A stretch of 64,000 nucleotides of DNA from Haliclystus octoradiatus (taxonomy: Eukaryota > Cnidaria > Staurozoa > Stauromedusae > Haliclystidae). Shown here piece by piece: positions 10,106-22,100 of this stretch. A program made the position numbers and the translations under genes. The stretch spans positions 5,892,521-5,956,520 of the forward strand of contig OU744452.1 in NCBI GenBank assembly GCA_916610825.1. The letters run 5' to 3'. Numbering within the stretch: position 1 is the first letter of the stretch; each line of letters opens with the position of its first letter. Under the pieces are notes generated by a model that was not told the DNA's origin, did no database searches, and worked only from the letters and a program-made list of their open reading frames with translations.

Positions 10106-13100
10106 GTATGTGAGCCTTAGTGTACTGGTTACTGATTAGGACGTTGGATCTCCGCCAGAAGGGTCTTCGGTTCAATCCCTGTTAGAAGCACTATTGGTTG
10201 GTGTCATTCAAAGGCATCCAGCCATTAAAGTGGCCAACGCTTCAAAAATACTAACCAATTAACCAGCCACCCCAGTATGTATATTAACGTCATAGAATTG
10301 ACTGAGTGCAAAAACCACCAATGACGTACAAGGGGTACAGGAGGATAAAAATGGATTGCCAAGCTGCCGCCACCTCAAGTGCTTTTCGCCGTCAAACTTT
10401 CGAATGAAATGATTTAAATGTGCCATCAGAGTCCAACAGAAAGTTCAGCCTTCTGGAATCGTTTTGACATGGTATTTTATTTAGAATTAGAAATAGTATT
10501 TTCTAGGGCTGTAGATCAAGGTCACCTTCAGGGTTCGATAAAATGGTGGGTTCCAGCACTGACAATCCCGGTAGGCTATCCCAATTCAAAAGGAAGTGTG
10601 GGAAATAGTTGTATTCAAGTTTTTATAATCGGAAGTAAGCTAATTTGGCTTGTTCTGTATGGACGACATGTAAAAAAATACAGTATTATCATGATTTTTT
10701 ATGAGATTGACCCTATAATTAAGAATATGCTAGCGGTCATAATGATCAATTTATCTACCTCTCCTACAGAGTGTCACAAAAGTGGGGATCTTGGTATCCT
10801 AGATCCTGGAAGGCTAAAGCAAATTCAGAAGAAAATTGATAATTTTTTCATTTATTTGTCAAACATCGAAAGAAACCATTTAGAAGAAAAAGCTGATAAA
10901 TACCAAAGATTAAACCTTTTGTCAGACACTACTCTCGTAGCTTGTTGCCTCCCATATTATCAAAGTACCTTCCTTACTTAAGAACGCTCATGTAAATTGG
11001 CTATGTTAACTCGTGAAAGCAAGGATGGTTCCTTTTTCTTAAAAGTAGGCCTACCCAGATCCCAGAATATGTAAAAAGTAGAAATTGGCCCTGGCGAGTG
11101 AGTGAATGTGAACAGGTTTTAAACTTCATTTACAGAACTCTATTTTTATTCAATAACATATCATGTTTGAAACTAGTATAGCCTACTACTAAATAAAAAT
11201 AGCCATTATTTGTTTACAAGCCTTAGGGAACAATGCACCTAATTCAACGTTGGTTAAAATCTGTTCCGAAAGTACACTTTATTAAGTTATAGTCTTGATA
11301 AATGTTTTTTGTGTTCATCCCTGTTGATGAGGCGCGCAGTCTTGTTTTTTGCTGGAAAGTCAAAGTGGGAGATATGGAACAATGAGTTTAGCATTTACAA
11401 TAGATGGAAACTAATTGTATTTGGTTGAGATCTCAATTTGTTTTCATCTATGTATTGCTGGATTTTACTTTTTTACTTTCTGGAATAAGATTGATTAAAT
11501 TTGTGATTTAAAATGTGAAAACTGGTCCAAGTCTCCCTGGTCTTTCCTATAAAAATATTCACATTCTAGCTGTAGCTACAAGATATGACTGGATCATTTC
11601 TCTTACGTTTGGGAATAACTGTTACTTTATATTTTAGGTATCTCGTCCTATGCTGAGAATCCCAGCAACGCATCAGCTTCGTTAAAACCTTTACTAAGAT
11701 TTGCTGCGACACATGTGCCTAGATCAAAACATAAAGAAACACCACTTTACATTCTTGCAACTGCCGGAATGCGACTTCTAAAGAAAGATAAACAGGAATC
11801 CATTTTTAAGAACATAAGAGAAAATGTACCTAGTATGTGTGATTTTCATTTCGTTAGTTCGCATGCTGAAGTTATAACTGGTCAACAAGAAGGTAAACTT
11901 ACTCATTCTATGTAGTGTAAAAGTTATAGTATTATAGTATTTGGATCCCTATAATGATGATAGTATTTTTCCCAGGAGTAGCAGCTCATACGAAAGACAG
12001 TTACAACTCTCAAAAATGCTAATTTGAATCTCAATGCTCGTTATAACATCGTGCTAATACTACACAATAAGCATGCTTGAACGAAAACATTATGAGACCT
12101 ATTATTATTAGCACGCTAAGACTAATTTTGAAATGTTCACGGAAACGGTGCAAAGTCAACAACATTTTAAAGCTTATCAACATGATAATACCATTGAGCA
12201 TCATTCATAAATTAGTGTTCTTTTTGCTTAATTATTCTTATTCTTGCCACATCGATAAAAATTAAACTTTTGTATTTGCGACTAATTTCGTATTGATAAA
12301 GCCGCTGGTCTGACACGTGTTTCGTTCCTGCCAAGGAACTCATCAGAGACCTTTCTGATGTCGTAGCTCGTCAGGCATCGCGCCTTAAGTCCCGCTAACG
12401 ATCTGTAGAGATGGTGACCACCTCAGTGCATATCGCATGTGCAGTCCCGGTTGAATAACAACGTGATTGATTAATCAATTGATAAAGCGGCTGATCTGAC
12501 ACGTGTTTCGTTCCTGCCAAGGAACTCATCAGAGACCTTTCTGAAATTTCGTATTCTTAGGCTTATTATCATACAATACACCCCAGACTATGAGTAACAA
12601 TTCAGGAAGTTCAGGAGTTCATTAACAATTTATAATGTTAAATGACCCAATTTTCATGAGCTGTTTACAGACATAAGAATTTTCAGACTTTTAGCGCATT
12701 TCAAACTATTTTGGGCTTTGTAAAACTCTAGTTTTTGCTTTTTTCCATTCAATTCCATTAAAATTTATCAAGATATTGTGAATTTCAGACTATTTTGAAA
12801 TTTCAATTCTTATGTCTGTGTTTATGAACTCCTGAATTGTTTTTCACAGGGGATTACAATTGCCTATATAGGGCCTTCTGTTATTTGTTTGAGAATTACT
12901 GACTTACCAGTTGAGGCTTATTCATCTCAAATTGTTTTTACTTCATTTTATAATTATATCTTTTTGATAGGTATTTATATGTGGATTGCCATTAATTTTC
13001 TGTTGGGTCGATTTGATCATAATCATGAAAATGATGATCATGCTGCCAGTACTGTATCACCTATTCCTCGTTCACAAACTGTGGGATGCATTGAGATTGG

Positions 13101-16100
13101 TGGTGCGTCAGTACAAATTGCATATGAGATTCCACAAAATGTGAGTAAACTGCAAAGCAGGATTCGATAAAACGGGGGATTCTGGGACTGAGAGTCCTGA
13201 AAGGCTAGCATAATTCCAGAAGAAAGGGGAAGAAATAGTTGTGTTCAAGTTTTTTGTAACCAAAAGAAATTTTTTGTTCTTTAGTTTCTTGGATAGAGAA
13301 GTCGAATTGTGCAGTCTTATCATATTTTTATGACAAGTACCCTCAACCAAAAAGATGTGAAAACGATTACATTATAAAATCACCAGAAAAGTTAGAATGA
13401 AAAATTGGGAACCCAGAACGAAAATTATTTTAGGACCCAGCTGCAAAGTTTAATTAAAGATGCTCTATTGTGCTGCAAAGGCAACAGTTCACCATTATCA
13501 TTTTGAATACATTTTTTCAATTATTATTTGTGTCATTTTATCCAAGTTATTCAGCTCAAATAATGTTTTCTGTGTTTCAATTGCCCGTTTAGTTGTAACA
13601 ACGTTTGCAACTTTTAGCGGATTTGCAACGTTGCAAGAAAATTTTCGTGAGCTTGCAATTAAGCTTACAAAACAAAACATTTTTATTCTGGAGATTTTAT
13701 CTACCCTCTAGATTATTCAAACTATGAAAATACAAAGGTATTAAATGAAGTATCAAACGAAGTTTATTATTTCAAAAAAAACTTACGAAAATCGTAATAC
13801 CAAATCAGCTACTGTACATAGTTATCTCGACACAAACGTTTGCATAATTTCTCGAAAACCGATTATCGGTGTTATTTTGCCAGTGAGACATACATAGTGG
13901 CAGATAGACCATAAATATGCAACTAATTTATTAACAAAAAGTAGGCTGTAAGAGAAAAGTGACTTAATGGTAAACATCATAATTTAGTCAAATCGTAACC
14001 CATGCAATTCTAAGGATTCCAAGTTAAACAAGGCCAAATGATCATAGTAACCCGTTATATATTAAACTTTGCTCTACAGCACACATACTTGGTAAATTGT
14101 CTTTGATAAACTTGATTGTTATCACATGATGGGAAAGAAATTAAGGTTCACTTTGAAAGTTTGCTGCTGTTGCCATGGCAACATTACAAGTAGTATAAAA
14201 TTATCTGTTGCAGTGCATTTTTTGCAGTAACTCACAATTCGTTTTACTATCACTCTTGAAGTATAATTTTGCATCAATGACGGATATTTTAAAAACTTCA
14301 GAAGAAGAAAATGTTTGAAAAATGTTGATAACTTATAAAATATAGGGAAATTTCTGTCTCCTGTGAACTTCCCGATTTATTTTTCATTTCACAACTGATA
14401 ATATTTCCAATATACCTACAGTCTTATTCTTGACTGTTTGCGTTGCTTCATTGAAGTAAATCACCATTAATATCATCATCATCATCATCATCATCATTTA
14501 TTCAGAAACCTGATAAGTTTTGCAATAAATTTTTTTCACAGGAATGATTTACGTAATAAACTAGGGAATAAATATAAAATAATTGTTTACAATAATACAT
14601 AGAAATATATACAGCTTCAAGGTCAATATGTATTTCCTCTGAAAAATTATTGTTTTTATATCATATACTATTATTGACCTAATAAATGGGGTAAATCCAA
14701 AGACCCATAGTCAATATAATGTGGATACACCCCTTTTTTTCTGAAAATGAAGTTCACAACATCGAAGTCCTATGATGAAATTTAGAGAAAAAAAAATCAA
14801 CAGAGGAAAACTTTTGGCTCTACTGTTTGAAACCTCCTAAAAATGTCAATATTGGATCATTCAATCATAACAATCAATGTATTTTATAGCATTGAACACA
14901 CCGATTGCATCTTTATATCACATAACAGTCTAGAAAAATAAGAGCAAGCACTGTAGAATTGATAACAGTTTGACCATATTTATACAATCGAATTGCTCAA
15001 TTTCTGCATTGACCTTTTGCTCAATAACTAATGGACAGATATTCGGCCTTGACAGAATGTTACTGGCTGAATAGTGGCTATCTATTTATCCAACCAAATA
15101 TTTTTTGCATCTCTGCAAATCAATTATCTGCATTATTTAGTAACTAACTGATCTACATCTTTCGATCCTGCATCGTTCTCATTGATCTACTACGATTTTA
15201 GGTCAGTGTTCCAGCGGACATGGCAGTTGAAATAAATCTTGGTTGCGATTCACATAAGATGATGCATTTATACCGTGTTTACGTGACAACGTTTTTAGAC
15301 TATGGAACGCGGTCAGCAAGAAGGCGTTACTTACAAAGGATACTTCGAGAGAAACACTCTGAAATTGTGTAAGTTTTCTGTTTCATTTCCTCATTCACTT
15401 TAGCTTTCCGTTCGTATGTATTAATGCACGTAAGTCTGTTTAAATGTATTATCAATAATAATAATAAAATCCAGTATGGAAAGAATGCGCTTCAACTGGT
15501 AACACTTTACAAATAGTAGCAGTTTGAGTTTACCAGCCATAAGGCAGCTAATTCCGTGGATGCTGTGAAGTTGGAAGCTGTTGATGTTCTGGATTTTAAA
15601 CAATCTGTTTTCAATATTGCAAGAATAATAATTAATTATGTAAAAGGAAAACCGTGGATTGACACACAACAATGTTATTGTTCCTTTAACCTATACAGCA
15701 GTTGAAAATTACAATAGTTGTATAAAATAATTCCTACGTGCCAAAAATATTGAGCCTCAACTAAAGTTAAGGCTCTATAATATGTATTTCATTCATTTCA
15801 ATCACAATTTGAATGTTAGCCCAAATGCGTGTCTATTTGATGGATGTCTTATTTCGTATCAACAATGCAGTGAAATTGAAATTGACAATTGATAATTGAA
15901 AAAATGTATGTGCACCAACGAGGAAACAAACCGTGACCTCACATGGGTCCCGACTATTTATGACTAAGCTATCAGTGCAAAAATAAATAGTTCAGTAGTT
16001 CATGATTATTTCATGAACGTTAAATTGCCCCGAGTTTCGTGAATACAATACATTCCCTGTGAAAAGCAGCTCAGGAGTTCTTGAACAGTTCATGAACGTT

Positions 16101-19100
16101 GATTGGAACCAATTCTCTTGAACCTCCACGGACAGTTCATGAACGTTAAATTGCCCCAATTTTCATGAACCTTATGGACAGTTCATAAACGTTAACTGGC
16201 CTCGATTTTCATGAACCTTCATGGACAGCTCATGAACAGTTCATTGAAATGTGGGGCCATTTATCATTCATGAACTGTCCGTGGAGGTTCATGAAAATTG
16301 ATTCCAATCAACGGTCATGAACTGTTCAAGAACTCCTGAGCTGTTTTTCACAGGGAATGTATTGTATTCATGAATCTCAGGGCAATTTAAAGTTCATGAA
16401 ATATCATCAAATTATTTTTGCGCTCTTTTTTCAAATTTCGCGAGTGTTGGCTTGACGAACGAAAATTGGTGTTCATCAAATCATGTGACTAGCATCCGTC
16501 CAATTGGAGTGGAGAGCAGCACATGAAAGAGTGTCCCACATAGATGGCTCTGCTCCTTTCTCTCTTTAGAATTTAGTAACTGCTTCATCATTATCCATCA
16601 CTATTCATCATTTGGTAAATTGATATTGATTTGACTTCATATTTTTGCTACAGCCATGGTAACGCAATTGAAGATCCTTGTTTACCTAAAGACTTTCAAG
16701 ATACTGGCACATATAAATCTAGACATTATTCACTGATTGGCAAAGGTGATTTCCCAAGTTGTCAGAAACAACTTCAAACATTACTAAACAAAACAAGAGA
16801 TTGTGTACTACCCCCTTGTTCGCTTAATGGTATTCATCAACCTAATATTGATTATCAAAAATCAGAGTTTTATGGTTTTGCTGAATTCTGGCATTCTACT
16901 AATGACATTTTAAGGATCAGTGGAAAATACGATGAATTTAAAATGGAAAAACTGTCACAGGTACAAGCAACTTTTATACCATGGCTACCCCAGCGAAAAA
17001 AGTTCATTAGTTCATGAACATGAAATTGCCTAAAACTTCATGAACTGTTCATCAACTTTCAGGCAATCTCACATTCATTAACCGGTTCATGAAGTGTTCA
17101 TGAACTAATCTTGACTATGCATGAACTGTTCATCAACTCATTGATTGTTTTCACAGGGGTAAGACCATCTAAATTGACCCAGATTCCATGCATGATCATA
17201 ATGATTCATCTATTTGAATATCACAACAGGCGTTCTGTAACATCAAACTATAAGCTCCAGTGAAACCTGTATACAACAGCCACCTAGGAGAGGTAGATAA
17301 GATGACCACTATAGGCATTTGATCTTTATATCTTTATATGTAGGGTTGGTTCAGTAGCATAGAGTGGAATAAGTTTATATCATCCCTTCTGATAGATATA
17401 ATTTACAAGGTGCAGTGGATGTATGGACCAATCAACAATAAAATCACTGCAGACAGCTTTTTAAGATGGCAATAGATAAGAAAATAACATTAGAAAAAAA
17501 ATGCTACATATTGTCCACATTTATACATTACAATCCTATTCTCAAAATACGAATTGGACTGTCCAAATCTAAAGGGGATTAGAAAGTGGAATATTTAGCT
17601 AAGGTTTGTACTGGAAGTGTTTGCTGCTTCACAAAGACTTCTAGCTGTATATCAATATGGGTCGCGCAGACCTTTACGGGAATAAATGAAAGGAGAATGA
17701 TAAATCACTCTCCTCAAAATGTTTAGGAGAGCTGTAGGAGAGTGATTTTGGAAAAAAACAAATGTCAGTGTTCATAGATAACTGACATCAAAAATAGTAG
17801 ATTTAGTTTGTTATTCATCAAACCATAATCATTATACAATATTTTTTACAACAAATTAAAATAATTTGTCACATTTAGCAGTTTAAAAAAAAGTTGTGAA
17901 AAATTTGTTTTTACTTTTTTGTGATGAAAATATTTATCCGATTTTCCTTCAAAAAGTTGTATGTCTTCAGGAGCTTTTTCTGCAAATTTAATTTTATGAA
18001 ATCCACTCCATTCGTGAAACTCTCTACTGATTTGACTTTCAGGTTAAAAAGTTTAAAACGAGAGAAAAATCTACGATAAACGCACGCGACATAAATTGTA
18101 AACAACATCATTCTATACGATTAACATTATTCGAAATCTATTGTTTGAGAACAATAGCGCATGTATTCCCATAACAACGCGATCAAATTTCACGCTGTTA
18201 GTCGAGTGAAATTTTAATTGATGTCGAGTGGAAAAGACGTAGCCAAAGTTTTACATCGATATAATTATACACTGCTGATTAAATCATTATATTAAATCAT
18301 TTATTAGTTTGCATTAAATTGTCTTCAGTTGGCTAAAGACAATATATTTTCTTACCAATTTTTGTTTTACTTCAACTTCAAGAAAACCACATGCTCTTAA
18401 AGTCGTTAGTCGTTCGATCGACTGTTGAATTTAGCTTTTTCAAAATAGTTTTCTTTGAAATTGAATAGAGACAGTTTTGATAAATAATTTACTAACTAAT
18501 TAGATAATTATTATACTATTATAAATAAGGAAAGTGTATAAATCGTTGTAAGAAATCACAGTATTAATTTGTCAAGGCGCTCTATTAAACGCTCTCCATA
18601 AGTGTAAACAAGGCGCTCAAAGGCGCGCGAGAGCGATCGCGCGCCTCTCCCGTAATGTAAGGTCTGGTCGCGTGACTGCACGTTGCGAATTGTAAGACAA
18701 TCTAGAAAATGTCTATTTAAACAATCACATGGTTTATGATGCCTAAGAGGGCATGTAAAGGAAACAGTGAGTCATCAGAAAATCATGAGCTGCTGTGGCT
18801 AGTAAAAATCCATAAAATATCTGTAATATCAATCAAATTAACATACCACCCTAATAATAATTGAATCCAGTATGCGCTGGTAAGTCATATTGACGAATAA
18901 AAGCTATAAACGTTCAAATGTGTTTCGCTCGAATTCAAAACAGACAGTCTATCGATTCAATAATAGATGCTTCGTTCACTTGCATATCCAGCCTATCTAA
19001 AAAACATTACTGTATTTCATTCTGAAAACCATTCATTTCACGAAAAAAAAACATTTCATGTATTTTTGCTTTTTTCAATGTCAATTTGATCAAAGTTTAT

Positions 19101-22100
19101 TGTTGTAAAAATAGAGAACATAGTAATTGTTGCATTCCGTAATCAATTATCCCAAAGATATTTTGCGAAAAAATGAATTTCCCAGAAGTTAAAATGTTTT
19201 GTCGAACCCTGTTTATAATATAAACATAAACAGTATACAAGTGTAGTGGATTGTTCCAACTTCTATGTCTATTGTCTTATACATAATGTATTTCCTCTGA
19301 AAAGCTTCCGTTTATAATCACATAGACCTTGTAAATGTTAATCACCGTATGTAATATATCAAGCCTCTTCACGTCTGCCCTTCGTGGCGACAGCACCTAC
19401 ATTAGCAAAGCTGGTCCACCTTCATAGAGGCTCTGTTTATCAACGGTCATATTAACCCTCATTCATCCTCTCCCTGTTGGTGGCCAGCTACAACTATTAT
19501 ATCAAATATACATTTAATCAACATCTATGTATGTGTTATCTATCATTAAGCCATACGTACCACCCGTTACACAAGTACTATATCCTACTTATACCTGGCT
19601 ATTAACTCTGATCAGTACTGCTCAGTGTCAAGATGGATTAGCTTTTCAAAACTTAATCACACTAACACTATACAGCTTATATGCCATAGCAGAGTACTCA
19701 AACTATTGAAGTAGTGGACTACGTGTGTCGTGCAAATATAGACTTTATAGTGATAAATCAACACAACAATCAGAAATCTTTTTTACCTGATGCGAGGTGC
19801 AACGTGAATTTGTGATTTTTATATGTTGCTTAATCATCATAAATAGGTCTGCAATTTTAGAGGTGGCACGGACAATAATTTTTTGTTCGCTGTCTGTTTG
19901 TTATCGGAAAAGTCTGTCCACTGTCCGCACCGCACCGCAAGTATTCAAAAAAATTCTTGTCCGCACTGTACCGCACCGCAAATTTTAAAGTAATAGCTAC
20001 AATCAAACCTGTTATACCAGTCACCTCTATCAAGCGGCCATTTTTTAAATGGATCAACCCTGTATAAAAGGGCACCTGCATAATAAAGTGGTCAATTCAT
20101 AGCCGACTGTAATATATACATGTTTCACTGTATTTGTAATATATGCAAGGATTAGTCTAGGCATAAAATATTACCAAATCAATTTTTATCTGCAAATCAA
20201 ATTAACTAATTGTAAATAGTTAACAGTTGATAGTTCTATTAACTGGCACATTTCTTAATTTACAGTTCTATTTATTTATTACATTTTCTGTAGCTATTCA
20301 AAAACACAATAGCATCTAACGATTCAGAGCTTAGAGAACTGCGCCTCTCTTCAAAAGCCTGTCCTGCACAAGAAAAGCTACGTTCCGATGAAGATGATGA
20401 ACATGGTATTGATAAAATAAATCTTGCCAGTTTTGCTAGACCTGGTAATAGGTTGTTCTGATGCTTCCAGAAAGAAATTATATCCATACCCCCAATGTGA
20501 TGTGCATTGTTTGTTTCAAATAGTTTTAAGTCGAACGAAGTTCTCAAGTACAAGCTGACTTCATCTTCACTTGCATCAATTGTTGTATCGTCAGCAAATT
20601 CATCGAAATTTACCGCATAATCTTGTTTTGGCTTCTTTGCTGATGTAGGATTAATGTCATCTTCTTCATTTATTGTTGCTATATTGCCATGTTGTGTGGG
20701 TTTTGTAGGTTGAAATCTTGTTTCAGCTAGAAATTCTCGAACTGAGGAATGAATGGCACTAACTCGAGCTACTGGTAAGATCGTAAGACTTTTAAACTTT
20801 GGCGATAAGAACAGTGCAACTTCATAATTTTAAGTTTGATGGAAACTTCACATCAAATAGGACCAGTGAGGATTCTTTTAGCTGCTCAACCTCTTGGGAG
20901 TCTCCAAGTGATGGCTGACAGTGTTTGATAAGTTTCTTTCTCCATAATAGTACTCCTTGTATAATAGGATATCTGTCACCCTCCATCGCATCAGATATGG
21001 CTTTGAAAGGCTCAAATAAGTTGACGATGTCCTTCATTAGTGAAACATCAATACCATCAAGGCGATGGGATTACCCTTTATCTTTGACAAGATCACAAAT
21101 TTCTGGCCAGACTTTAACCATGCTCATCAACAGTGCCAAGTTAGTGTTCCATCTGGTTTCACAGTCTTGTAGTACCATTGTTGGCAACTTGGCTGCGAGG
21201 CCACTTCTTTTTAGGGAGGTGACAAGCAGTTTCGTCTTTGTTAATAAGTCATTGATGCTTTCTGACACCTCTCTCTCTTCCATCAAAACGAACAACTCAT
21301 CATAGTCCTCATCTTCGTCTCCATCAATCTCTTCAGGTTCAGGCTTTAGTTTGAAGGCATGAAAAAGGATAATATTTAAAATATGACAACAGCATGGAAG
21401 CCATTGGTAACCTCGTAATGCCTTCTTCACGTTTGCTCCTCTATCTGTCACAAACTAGAAACATTGTTTTTCTGCTAAAAAATCAACGCCCTGATTAAGC
21501 AATGCCTTGAACGTTCATTGCGTATGTTGACCCCTGACTTAAGGTTGGGTATAAAAGGTAAGCAAAACATAGTACATTTTTTCAAGCAATCATCAGCCAT
21601 CCACTGCACTGTGCAAGCCATGTATGATTCTTTGCGATGGTTGTATGTCCACATATCGGTTGTCATATAAACTCCCCCATTTTCTTTTATTGCTTTAGTT
21701 ACAGCCATGGCCAGATAGTTCTTCTCTTTTGATGCTACGTCTTTCACTTTCATGCTTACTTGACGACGGCTTGGCAAAACATCAGATGCCTCAATATTAC
21801 CAAACATAGCACCAACGTTGATTAAAGATTGAGCTAATTTCAACATACCACTTCCTTCAATTGACATGAATGATCTCATATCTTGAACAACAAAACTGAC
21901 AGCACTGCCTAAAACTTTCTCTTTGCTTTGCTTTGGTACAGATTTTTTTGCAAATAATAGCTTACTTTGGGTATTCTTTGGCTGTCCAACACAATTTGAA
22001 ATGTGCCTTGTTAGATGAGTTGTTCCTGTGTTATGTGACTCAAATTTGAAGCAGATATAACAGTTCTTACTAGCAACGACTGGAATGGCTTTCTTGGTAG

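Larger units (their letters stand above)
12295..12544 (-). mobile_element. Retrozyme-like element with two hammerhead ribozymes
   Basis: A 64-bp block (12295-12358) is repeated with two substitutions at 12481-12544, giving a 186-bp period. The whole 250 bp is flanked by an identical 11-bp duplication, AATTTCGTATT (12284-12294 and 12545-12555). Each block, read on the minus strand, contains the complete catalytic core of a type I hammerhead ribozyme. One full monomer bounded by two hammerheads, no coding capacity, and a target duplication are the hallmarks of retrozymes, which are thought to move through self-cleaved circular RNA and borrowed reverse transcriptase. It lies antisense in ENTPD intron 2. 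Confidence 0.85.

Noticed and set aside
10418-10981. 187-codon frame as a gene
   Set aside because: It covers two fragments of a repeat family found at four other places and has no domain character.
13460-13711. Opposed 83- and 60-codon frames in ENTPD intron 3
   Set aside because: Frames on both strands over the same bases, no homology, no splice continuity with ENTPD.
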